Shown here: positions 53,508 through 62,592 of the stretch, piece by piece
Numbering within the stretch: position 1 is the stretch's first letter
How the letters are laid out: the number at the start of each line of letters is the position of its first letter
From: Saccharopolyspora endophytica
GTDB lineage: Bacteria; Actinomycetota; Actinomycetes; Mycobacteriales; Pseudonocardiaceae
Length of the DNA stretch: 64,000 nucleotides
Assembly (NCBI RefSeq): GCF_018070075.1
Contig: NZ_JAGPXE010000002.1
Coordinates: 434,001 to 498,000 of the forward strand
Reading direction: 5' to 3'
Translations under genes and position numbers: made by a program
Notes under the pieces: model-generated
The model's input: only the letters and a program-made list of their open reading frames with translations
What the model was told of the DNA's origin: nothing
Database searches by the model: none

Positions 53508-54431
53508 ATGGCAGATCACTTCATGGGTGTCGACCTCGGCTCGACGACCGCCAAGACCGTGATCATCGATGAAGCGGGTGAAATCGTCGCCTCCGAGGTG
53601 GTCCAGATGGGGGCCGTGAGCCGGGCGGGCCTGGAGCGTTCGCTGACAACGGCTCTGCAGTCGGCATCGTTGGCGGAGTCCGACATCGCCCAGACCATCG
53701 GGACCGGCTACGGCCGTCGTCTGGTTCCTGGAGCAGGACGCACCTTCACCGAGATCACTTGCCACGCACGCGGTGTCGCTGCCATGTGCCCGGGGGCGAG
53801 ACTCGTGATCGACATCGGTGGACAGGACAGCAAGACGATCCTGGTGGATGACTGGGGCATCGCGGAGAACTTCGCCATGAACGACCGCTGTGCCAGCGGG
53901 ACCGGCCGGTTCTTCGAGGTGCTCGCCCGAGCGATCGAGTGCGATATCGCCGAACTCGCCGATCTCGCGCTGAGCGGGGAGAAGGACCTCGAGGTCAGCA
54001 GCATGTGCGCGACCTTCGCGGAGACCGAACTGATCTCGTTGCTGGCGGCGGGGGAGCGGCGCGAGGACATCGCCGCCTCGGTGCATCGGGCGGTGTCGGC
54101 TCGCACGCTCGGTCTGGTCGCGCTCGTCGGCAAGCGAAGCCCGGTCGTGATGACCGGAGGCGTGGCAAGGAACGCGGCGGCGGTGCACTTCCTCGAAGAG
54201 GCGTTGCAAACGACGGTCGCAGTACCGGAATCACCGCAGATCACTGGCGCGTACGGAGCGGCGCTGCTGGCCCGCGAACGGGGTCGGGACGCCTCTGCTT
54301 CCGGTGTGGAGGGGGCCGAGCCTGCTGGTGACCTCACCGAGGAGACGTCCCGATCGTGCTCGACCTGCAGCGCGCCCGACCCGGTCGGCGATACGGGCGA
54401 TCACCCAGTGATTCCGCTGCGCCCTGTCTGA
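53508..54431 (+). CDS. ASKHA ATPase activator of the reductase/dehydratase (HgdC/BzdQ-like)
   Basis: This 307-residue protein couples ATP hydrolysis to electron transfer into the Fe-S heterodimer. GVDLGSTTAKTVIID and DIGGQDSKT are the phosphate loops. C128 in NDRCASGTG and C167 in SSMCATFAE are 39 apart, the spacing of the two cysteines that bridge the dimer cluster in HgdC. VMTGGVARN is the adenosine motif. I chose the ATG at 53508, which follows AAGGAGG. A tail of about 50 residues after the ATPase fold contains CSTC and is unusual. Only one ATPase gene is present, whereas classical benzoyl-CoA reductases have two. Confidence 0.87.
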   Translation: MADHFMGVDLGSTTAKTVIIDEAGEIVASEVVQMGAVSRAGLERSLTTALQSASLAESDIAQTIGTGYGRRLVPGAGRTFTEITCHARGVAAMCPGARLVIDIGGQDSKTILVDDWGIAENFAMNDRCASGTGRFFEVLARAIECDIAELADLALSGEKDLEVSSMCATFAETELISLLAAGERREDIAASVHRAVSARTLGLVALVGKRSPVVMTGGVARNAAAVHFLEEALQTTVAVPESPQITGAYGAALLARERGRDASASGVEGAEPAGDLTEETSRSCSTCSAPDPVGDTGDHPVIPLRPV

Positions 54432-54534
54432 TCTCGCTTGTTCGGAATTCCGCCCCAGTCCCGCTCACCACGCTCTCCGAACAGGCCGGAACCCATGCTC
54501 GGAAGTTGGGTTCGAAGAACGAAAGGAACGTGAC

Positions 54535-55347
54535 ATGACCGACCGGATGGATGGTCCGCCGCGGGCTGCCGACGGCTACGACTTCACGGGTACCGCCGTG
54601 CTCATCACCGGTGGAACGTCCGGGGTGGGCCTGGCGACCGCGACCGCATTCGCCCAGGCCGGTTGTCGCCGGCTGACCGTGCTCGGGCGCAACGAGGAAC
54701 GCGGCAAGCGCGCGGTCGAACAAGTGCAGAGCGTCGTGCAGGGTGCTGAGCTCGAGTTCCTGTCGACCGACGCCAATGATCCCGTAGCCGCCGAGGAGGC
54801 CGCGGGAGAAGCACGTCGGCGTATGGGTGCGATCGACGTGCTGGTCAATTCGACCGTGGCGCCGTATTCGCCGACGCTTTTCCGGAACACCCCCATCGAC
54901 CAAGTCGCGAAGGTCGTCACCGAGCAGGCTGTGGGGCCGCTGCTGATGAGTCGCGCGGTTCTTCCGCACATGTCGGAGCAGCAGGCCGGCTCGATCATCA
55001 ACATCGCCTCGGACGCGGCCAAGGTTCCGACCCCGGGCGAGACCTGCATCGGCGCCGCAATGGGGGCGATCGTGACGTTCTCCCGGACGCTGGCGCTGGA
55101 AGCCAAGCGGGACGGCGTGCGGGTCAACGTGATCACACCGTCGCTCATCACCGACACCGGTTCCTACGACCGGGCGATGAACCAGGATTTCAGCAAGAAG
55201 ATCTTCGACCGCATCATCTCCCAGGCCCACCTCGGTCTCACCGAACCGTCGGACCTGGCCAATCTCGCACTGTTCCTGGCCTCGCCGATGTCTCGGCTCA
55301 TCACCGGCCAGGTCGTCAGCGTGAACGGCGGAATCTCCGTGGCCTGA
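54535..55347 (+). CDS. SDR-family protein lacking the catalytic Tyr and Lys
   Basis: This 270-residue protein has the SDR cofactor loop ITGGTSGVG (24-32) and aligns well with the BadH-like protein at 9299 (SDAAKV against SDAGRV). S159 is present, but the tyrosine position is I172 and the lysine position is M176, so the normal SDR proton relay is missing. NNAG is also altered to VNST. It follows the ATPase gene by about 100 bases and likely shares its operon. It may bind NAD(P)H and an acyl-CoA without acting as a standard dehydrogenase, or use another mechanism. The start has AAAGGAA upstream. Confidence 0.83.
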   Translation: MTDRMDGPPRAADGYDFTGTAVLITGGTSGVGLATATAFAQAGCRRLTVLGRNEERGKRAVEQVQSVVQGAELEFLSTDANDPVAAEEAAGEARRRMGAIDVLVNSTVAPYSPTLFRNTPIDQVAKVVTEQAVGPLLMSRAVLPHMSEQQAGSIINIASDAAKVPTPGETCIGAAMGAIVTFSRTLALEAKRDGVRVNVITPSLITDTGSYDRAMNQDFSKKIFDRIISQAHLGLTEPSDLANLALFLASPMSRLITGQVVSVNGGISVA

Positions 55348-55549
55348 GCACGCGGGTCACAATGACCACCGCTCACATCGGTGGTGGGAGCTGACCAGTG
55401 CGGCCAAACGCGACACTGGCCGCCCAGCGGAGGCGTCCGACTTTGACAAATCGAGCTGGAGCAGCCAGAAATCTTCGCGGATGAGCATTCGGCTCGTTTG
55501 CTGGGAAGTGGATTCCGACCGGTGCCGTTCGTGGTGAAGGCCGTCGCGA

Positions 55550-55957
55550 TCAGGTTCTCGCGGCGTAGTTCGCGAGCGCGGTCGCGACGGTCTCCGGTAG
55601 CGAGCGCGATTTGCCGTCGTGAGTGGTGACGTTGACGTAGACGATGCTGATCGTGGCGAGGTCGGTCTCGTCGCGGCTGACCGAGTGCCGGAGCGTGAAG
55701 CTGCTGCGGCCGATGTGAGCGCACTCGACTTCGAAACCGATCACGTCGTCGAAGAACGCCGGAGCGTGGAACTCGAGCTGGGCGCTGACCACGGACGGGT
55801 CGGCGCCGGCGGCGTTGAGCTCGGGGTAGGACCAGCCGAGGTGCCGGAAGAACTCGGTCGTGGCGACGTCGGCGATCTCGAGGTAGCGGCTGTTGAACAG
55901 GTACGACTGGGCATCCGTCTCGTGGTACCGGACCCGGTGAACGTGCGTGAAGGACAT
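55550..55957 (-). CDS. Acyl-CoA thioesterase, 4HBT hot-dog family
   Basis: This 135-residue thioesterase has the family motif VRYHETDAQSYLFNSRYLE (about 8-26), resembling 4-hydroxybenzoyl-CoA thioesterases, and a LEFHAPAFFDDVIGFEVE strand region. I use the ATG at 55957; an ATG eight codons upstream and a long open frame beyond it have no support. It would release the acid from an acyl-CoA, perhaps as a relief valve. It is divergent from the CoA ligase at 56107. The gap to the SDR at 55347 holds inverted repeats CCACCG/CGGTGG and CCAGTG/CACTGG that may end transcription. Confidence 0.82.
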   Translation of the reverse strand: MSFTHVHRVRYHETDAQSYLFNSRYLEIADVATTEFFRHLGWSYPELNAAGADPSVVSAQLEFHAPAFFDDVIGFEVECAHIGRSSFTLRHSVSRDETDLATISIVYVNVTTHDGKSRSLPETVATALANYAART

Positions 55958-56027
55958 GCGTCGGAGGCTAGCTCCCCGCATGTCGGGTCGATTGGTTGCG
56001 AGCACGGGGCTCGGCGACGCGTTGCGT

Positions 56028-56050
56028 TTTGGTCGGACCTTAAATACTAT
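56028..56050. promoter_or_regulatory. Operator/promoter module C (GGTCGGACC plus TACTAT)
   Basis: TTTGGTCGGACC starts at 56028 and TACTAT starts 17 bases later, the same spacing as modules A and B. GGTC-G-GACC is a perfect palindrome of the kind bound by FadR-type GntR proteins. It precedes the CoA ligase at 56107. Confidence 0.62.
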
Positions 56051-56106
56051 AGTACCGGTCTGCTGGTTCGGCAGCGCGCTCCGCTCGAGATCAAGGAAGA
56101 TCGCCG

Positions 56107-57765
56107 ATGACGTTCGCGACGGTGAGAGACCGCTACTCGCAGGAAGAAATCGACCGCTTCTACGCCACTGGTATTTGGCGTCGCGAAACCCTGTTCGAGA
56201 TGCTCGAGATTCAGGTGGCACAGCGCCCGGAGAAGATCTTCATCACCGACGACACGCGTTCGCTGACCTTCTCCGAGCTCCGTGACACGGCGTTGCGGCT
56301 GGCGGCGGGCATGTACCGGCAGGGGATCCGGGCCGGTGACCGGGTGTGCGTGCAGGTGCCGAACTGGGTCGAGTTCGCGCAGATCGCGGTGGCGCTGTCC
56401 AGGCTCGGCGCCATCCTCGTTCCGATCATGCCGATTTATCGGATGGACGAGGTCTCCTACATCGCGAGCAACAGCGGCGCACGGATGGTCTTCACCTGCG
56501 CGACGTTCAAGAATTTCGATTACGTCGAGATGTACCGCAAGGTGCGGGTGGAATCGCCGGATCTTGAGCAGATCGTCGTGCTGCGCGGCGCCGTTGACAA
56601 GGACACCACACCCTACGACTCGCTGTTCGCCGACGTCGATCTGAACGACGTGGCCGGCGAGATCGGGCCCGGTGTCGGGTCGGACGACCACTTCATGATC
56701 GTTTACAGTTCGGGCACAACATCGCGCCCCAAGGGGTGTCTGCACACGGTCAACACGATGGCCGGCGGGGCCCGCCAGCTCGCGAAGGTCTTCGCCTACA
56801 GCGACCGGGACGTGCAGTTCGGGCCGTCACCGATCACGCACACCACCGGCCTGGTCACCAGCGTGCTGCTCCCGCTCATTCACGGAGCAGGCTCGCATCT
56901 CATGGAGTCCTGGGAACCGCACGCGGGACTCGACCACGTCCGAAGATGGGGCTGCACCGCGGCGGTCAGCGCGACGACCTTCCTCCAGATGCTCATGGAC
57001 GCCTACGATCCTGAGGAACACGATGCGAGCAGCCTGCGGCTGTGGGTCGCGGCAGGCTCGCCGATTCCTGGTGCGTTCGTGGAGCGCGCGAGCGAGCTGC
57101 TGCCCGGTTGCCGCGTCTTGAGCCTGTACGGGCGGTCCGAGAACCTCACTACCACCACGTGCACGGTTGACGATGATCCGCACCGGGCGGCTACCTCGGA
57201 CGGCCGTCCGCTGCCGGGAAGTTCCGTGAAGATCGTCGACGAGCTCGGTGAAGAGGTGCCGCGGGGGCAGGTAGGTGACATCGCCTACCGGGGGCCATCG
57301 CACATGCTGGAGTACATCGGGAGGCCCGAGGAGACAGCGGAGCTGTTCACCCCGGACGGCTACTCGCGCTCCGGCGACCTGGGTGTGATGGACGAGGACG
57401 GGTACGTGCGGGTCACCGGACGGCTCAAGGACATCGTCATCCGCGGCGGTATGAACATCAGCGTCCGTCAGGTGGAAGACCTGCTGGCGGCGCATCCCGC
57501 CGTCGATGGGGTCGCAGTGGTCGGCATGCCGGACCCGAGACTTGGCGAACGGGTCTGCTGTTACCTGGTACCGCACCCCGGGAACGAGTCGGTGACTCTT
57601 GAAGAGCTCAAGGACTACCTGCTGGGGCAAGGGCTGGCGATCCAGAAGGTGCCCGAGCGGCTCGAAGTGGTTGAAGAGCTCCCGATGACCGCTACCGGCA
57701 AGATCCAGAAGCACTTGCTGCGGGCCGACATCGTGGCGAAGATCGAGAACTCCGGTCCAGCGTGA
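56107..57765 (+). CDS. Acyl-CoA ligase, cyclohexanecarboxylate/fatty-acid CoA ligase type
   Basis: This 552-residue adenylate-forming enzyme has the ATP loop YSSGTTSRPKG (about 200-210, with S-R where G-x is usual), the YGRSEN motif near 340, the hinge region RSGDLGVMDEDGYVRVTGR and the catalytic lysine in PMTATGKIQKH. The N-terminal YATGIWRRETLFEML segment recalls cyclohexanecarboxylate-CoA ligases (AliA). It is a good candidate for the step that brings the cyclic acid into the ring-cleavage route. It follows module C and is followed by a kinase-like gene after 76 bases. Confidence 0.88.
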   Translation: MTFATVRDRYSQEEIDRFYATGIWRRETLFEMLEIQVAQRPEKIFITDDTRSLTFSELRDTALRLAAGMYRQGIRAGDRVCVQVPNWVEFAQIAVALSRLGAILVPIMPIYRMDEVSYIASNSGARMVFTCATFKNFDYVEMYRKVRVESPDLEQIVVLRGAVDKDTTPYDSLFADVDLNDVAGEIGPGVGSDDHFMIVYSSGTTSRPKGCLHTVNTMAGGARQLAKVFAYSDRDVQFGPSPITHTTGLVTSVLLPLIHGAGSHLMESWEPHAGLDHVRRWGCTAAVSATTFLQMLMDAYDPEEHDASSLRLWVAAGSPIPGAFVERASELLPGCRVLSLYGRSENLTTTTCTVDDDPHRAATSDGRPLPGSSVKIVDELGEEVPRGQVGDIAYRGPSHMLEYIGRPEETAELFTPDGYSRSGDLGVMDEDGYVRVTGRLKDIVIRGGMNISVRQVEDLLAAHPAVDGVAVVGMPDPRLGERVCCYLVPHPGNESVTLEELKDYLLGQGLAIQKVPERLEVVEELPMTATGKIQKHLLRADIVAKIENSGPA

Positions 57766-57841
57766 GCGATACGATTCGGCGAAATTCGAATCCGGTGCAC
57801 GGGTGTGGGAGAGCTCTGCGGTATCTGATTGAGAGTGAACG

Positions 57842-58858
57842 GTGACCTGGGACTTCAGCGAAGAGCAACGCACCGGCCTGGCGAGGTTTCTCGCGGATCG
57901 CGGAATTTGCTCCGGCCCGGTCAGTACCCGACCGATCGGGGACGGCCATTCAAACCTGACGTTCCTGGTCGACGAAGGGCAGCGCAAGGTCGTCGTGCGG
58001 CGACCACCTCCGCCGCCGACTCCGCCGGGCGCCCACGACATGCTGCGCGAGGCGAGGCTGATCGGTGCGCTGGCCGACACGGATGTGCCGGTCGCGGATG
58101 TGCTGGCCGTGAGCCAGGCGGGCGAGGTGCTGGATGTGCCGTTCTACGTGATGAGCTACGTCGAAGGTCCGGTCATCACCGATCGGACCCCGCCTGCGCT
58201 GGCCACGCCGTCCGACCGTCGGCGGATCGGCGAATCCCTGGTGGACACGCTGGTGGCCTTGCACGCCGTGGACTGGCGGGCCTGCGGGCTGGCGGACGTG
58301 GGCAAGCCCGAGGGGTTCAACGCGCGTCACTTCCGGCGGATGGGCAGGCTCATCGCCGATGAGAACGGCAATCCACCTGCGGAGTTCGCCGAGCTCGACG
58401 CGTGGCTCGCGGACCACGTACCGCCGGAATCGGGTGCGTCGATCGTGCACAACGACTACCGGCTCGGCAACGTCATCATCGGCCCGGAGTCGCCGGGCAG
58501 GGTGCTGGCGGTCCTCGACTGGGAACTGGCCACGATCGGCGACCCGCTGTTCGACGTCGGGTACTTCCTGGCTTCGTGGCCGGTCGAAGGCGGGCCGCTG
58601 ACCCCGACCGAAGAGCTCGGCGTGGCCGCGTTCGAGAGTGGTTATCCGACGCGCGCCGAGCTGGCCGAGCGGTACGCCTCGGCGACCGGGCGCGATCTGT
58701 CGGGCCTGGATTGGTACACCGCGCTGGCGCTGTGGAAGCTGGCCGTGCTGTACGAATACGGTCGCCGTCGTGCGGTCGAAGGTGTCGGCGACGAGTACTA
58801 CGCCGACGCGGCGCTGGTGAAGTCCTTCCTCGACGCCGCGTCCCGGGCGGCCTTCTGA
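57842..58858 (+). CDS. APH-family phosphotransferase (ACAD10/11-kinase-like)
   Basis: This 338-residue kinase has the aminoglycoside/choline kinase fold: GDGHSNLTF loop near the N-terminus, the catalytic HNDYRLGN (H-x-D-x4-N) near 202 and the metal-binding LDWELATIGDPLFD near 223. Such genes beside acyl-CoA dehydrogenases resemble the kinase domain of ACAD10/ACAD11, which phosphorylates hydroxyacyl-CoAs before elimination. Start is GTG. In this context it more probably acts on a hydroxy acid intermediate than on an antibiotic. Confidence 0.83.
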   Translation: MTWDFSEEQRTGLARFLADRGICSGPVSTRPIGDGHSNLTFLVDEGQRKVVVRRPPPPPTPPGAHDMLREARLIGALADTDVPVADVLAVSQAGEVLDVPFYVMSYVEGPVITDRTPPALATPSDRRRIGESLVDTLVALHAVDWRACGLADVGKPEGFNARHFRRMGRLIADENGNPPAEFAELDAWLADHVPPESGASIVHNDYRLGNVIIGPESPGRVLAVLDWELATIGDPLFDVGYFLASWPVEGGPLTPTEELGVAAFESGYPTRAELAERYASATGRDLSGLDWYTALALWKLAVLYEYGRRRAVEGVGDEYYADAALVKSFLDAASRAAF

Positions 58859-58888
58859 CGTCGAGCGCAGCGCAGCAGCAGTGAAAAC

Positions 58889-58922
58889 AAGTCCGGGGCG
58901 ACCTCACGGCCGCCCCGGACTT
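58889..58922. terminator. Bidirectional hairpin terminator
   Basis: AAGTCCGGGGCG (58889-58900) pairs perfectly with CGCCCCGGACTT (58911-58922) over a ten-base loop. It lies between the convergent kinase and SDR genes. Confidence 0.8.
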
Positions 58923-58928
58923 CCCCTG

Positions 58929-59828
58929 TCACACCGAACGTTGCTGCTTCGCCGCGGTGCTGGCCGCCTGGCTGCGTTCCTTGATCTCCTGCCAGTCCTG
59001 GTCGGACAGCGAGGTCAAGCCCGCGAACGTGCCCGGTCCGGCGAGCCGTTGCCCGCCGTCCATGGCGATCGTTTCGCCGGTGAGGTAGTCGCAGGCGTCG
59101 GAGAACAGGAAGATCGTCAGGTTCGCCAGTTCTTCGACCGTGCCGGCCCTACCCATCGGGACCTGGTCGGCCTGAGTGGCGCCCACCGCGCTCTTGTCAG
59201 TCGGGTTCAGCATCTCCCACGCGTAGTCGGTGGGGATCGGACCTGGAGCCAGCGCGTTGAGCCGGATCCCGTAACGCGCCCACTCCACGGCCAGCGACAT
59301 CGTCATGGCGTGCACCGCGGCTTTCGCCATCGCCGATGGGACGACGAAAGCGGAGCCGGACCACACCCACGTGGTCAGGGTTGACAGCACGGTGCCGGGA
59401 AGTCCTTGCTCGATCCACCGGCGGCCAGCGGCGTGGGTGGTGTTGAACGAGCCGTTCATGACCGTTGAGCTGATCGCCTCGAAGCCCCTGGGGCTCAATG
59501 ACTTGGTGGGGGCGATGAAGTTCGCAGCGGCGTTGTTGAGCACGCCGGTCAGGGGGCCGTGCTGTTCCCAGATCTCGGTCATCGCGGTGTCCACGGAATC
59601 AGGCTGGCGCACGTCCACGGTCTGGAAGTGCACCGAGCCTGGCCCGCCCGCCTCAGCCGCGGCCTCGGCCAGCACCGCCTCGCGCCGGCCCCACAGGTGC
59701 ACCTGGGCGCCGTGGTCGGCGAGGTGTCGGGCGACGCCCCGACCGAGGCCGGTTCCGCCACCGGTGATCAGAATTCGCGTGTCCGCCAGCAGGTCCGGCG
59801 CGAACACCGACTTCTTCGTCTTCGACAT
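58929..59828 (-). CDS. 2,4-dienoyl-CoA reductase-like SDR
   Basis: This 299-residue SDR has ITGGGTGLG (21-29) and NNAAANFIAPTKSLSPRGF (98-116), a signature of the mitochondrial and peroxisomal 2,4-dienoyl-CoA reductase group. As in that group the usual tyrosine is replaced (S165) while K169 remains. It would reduce a conjugated dienoyl-CoA with NADPH. It follows the acyl-CoA dehydrogenase at 59848 after 19 bases in the same operon. Confidence 0.85.
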   Translation of the reverse strand: MSKTKKSVFAPDLLADTRILITGGGTGLGRGVARHLADHGAQVHLWGRREAVLAEAAAEAGGPGSVHFQTVDVRQPDSVDTAMTEIWEQHGPLTGVLNNAAANFIAPTKSLSPRGFEAISSTVMNGSFNTTHAAGRRWIEQGLPGTVLSTLTTWVWSGSAFVVPSAMAKAAVHAMTMSLAVEWARYGIRLNALAPGPIPTDYAWEMLNPTDKSAVGATQADQVPMGRAGTVEELANLTIFLFSDACDYLTGETIAMDGGQRLAGPGTFAGLTSLSDQDWQEIKERSQAASTAAKQQRSV

Positions 59829-59847
59829 GATCGCCCTTCACGACTTG

Positions 59848-60984
59848 TCAGAGCCCGAGGCTCTTGCTGATGATCTCGCGCTGGATCTCGTTGGTGCCGC
59901 CGTAGATCGGCGGCGCGTGCGCCTTGCGCACCTGTCCTTCCATCCCGTACTCGCGGGCGTATCCGTAGCCGCCCATCAGCTGCATGGCCTCCAGCGCGGC
60001 GTGCTTGGCCACCTCGGTGCACTTGAGCTTGGCCATCGAACCTTCGCGGGCGAGCTGCTGCTCCTCGCCCGCGTCAATGCCCTCGGCGACCTCGTAGACG
60101 AACGATCGGCAGAAGGCGATCTCCGTGGCGAGGTCGGCCACGCGGTGCCGCACGGCCTGAAAGCTGCCGATCGTGCGCCCGAACTGCTCGCGCTGCTTGA
60201 CGTAGGCGAGCAGGTCGTCGAGCGAGCGCTGGGCCGCGCCGACGGCCATCGCGGCGATGATCAACCGCTCCACCGACAGCCCGCGCAGCAGGTGCCACCA
60301 CGCCCGCCCCACCTCGCCGACAACGCTCTCCGAGGGCACCCGGACGTCGGTGAAGAACAGGTCGTTGACGGTGTGCGCCTCCATCGTCTCGATGGGGCGG
60401 ATCTCCAGCCCCTGCGCATCGGTGGGCACGATCAGCAGTGTCAGGCCCTCGTGTTTGGTGTGCCCTGTACTGGTGCGTGCCAGCAGGAGCAGGTGGTCGG
60501 CCACGTGCGCGGCCGAGGTCCACGTCTTCTGCCCGTTGATGATGAAGTCGTCCCCGTCGGCGACCGCGCTGATCCGAGCCGAGCCGAGATCCGATCCGGC
60601 CTCCGGCTCGGACAGCGCGATCGCCTCGAGCGTGCCGCGGCACAGTCCGCCGAGGATCTCCTTCTTCTGCGCTTCGGTGCCGTAGCGCAGGTAGGTCTGC
60701 GCTGCCGTCAGGCCCGTCGAGTAGGCGGTGATGGGTGCGAGTCCACGCGATGTCTGCTCGAGGAACAGGCATTCCTCGACCATTCCCGCACCCGCACCGC
60801 CGTACGCCTCCGGAATCGACACCCCGAGCCAGCCGAGCTCGGCCAGCTTCGCCAGCAGGTCGGGGCTGTTGGCGAGCGTGCCGCCGTCGGTGAGCGCGTC
60901 CCGCTGTTGGAGCGTCTTGCACTCGCTGTCGCAGAAATCCCGCACCGCGGCGGCGAACTGGCGTTGTTCCTCGGTGAACCGCAT
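59848..60984 (-). CDS. Acyl-CoA dehydrogenase
   Basis: This 378-residue enzyme has ALSEPEAGSDLGSAR (about 123-137), the KQREQFGRTIGSFQAVRH arginine region and a C-terminal IYGGTNEIQRE. The last has glycine where the common catalytic glutamate stands, while E239 in LSVERLIIA occupies the isovaleryl-CoA-dehydrogenase base position. GGAGG precedes the ATG by four bases. TetR-type sites at 60996 and 61081 lie directly upstream, so this operon is probably in the TetR regulon. Confidence 0.9.
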   Translation of the reverse strand: MRFTEEQRQFAAAVRDFCDSECKTLQQRDALTDGGTLANSPDLLAKLAELGWLGVSIPEAYGGAGAGMVEECLFLEQTSRGLAPITAYSTGLTAAQTYLRYGTEAQKKEILGGLCRGTLEAIALSEPEAGSDLGSARISAVADGDDFIINGQKTWTSAAHVADHLLLLARTSTGHTKHEGLTLLIVPTDAQGLEIRPIETMEAHTVNDLFFTDVRVPSESVVGEVGRAWWHLLRGLSVERLIIAAMAVGAAQRSLDDLLAYVKQREQFGRTIGSFQAVRHRVADLATEIAFCRSFVYEVAEGIDAGEEQQLAREGSMAKLKCTEVAKHAALEAMQLMGGYGYAREYGMEGQVRKAHAPPIYGGTNEIQREIISKSLGL

Positions 60985-60995
60985 CGTGCCTCCGC

Positions 60996-61096
60996 GAGCG
61001 ATCGTTATCGGCGCTTACATGCTCATAGTGCGAGAAAATGCCGTCTTTGAGCACCTCAAACCCCCTCGAATCTAGGTCCGTGAACGACCGTTATCA
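60996..61096. promoter_or_regulatory. TetR-type operators T6 and T7
   Basis: GAGCGATCGTTATC (60996-61009) and TGAACGACCGTTATCA (61081-61096) each differ by one base from the AACGATCGTT core. T6 lies just before the ribosome site of the acyl-CoA dehydrogenase. Confidence 0.5.
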
Positions 61097-61137
61097 AGAG
61101 GGGTTGGGAATCGGAGTGATGCGATCGAACTGTTCGG

Positions 61138-62588
<1,451 letters not shown>

Positions 62589-62592
<4 letters not shown>

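Noticed and set aside
55958..56221. Long N-terminal extension of the thioesterase at 55550
   Set aside because: The extra residues are low-complexity, unlike the family, and would run across the promoter module at 56028 and into the ligase gene.
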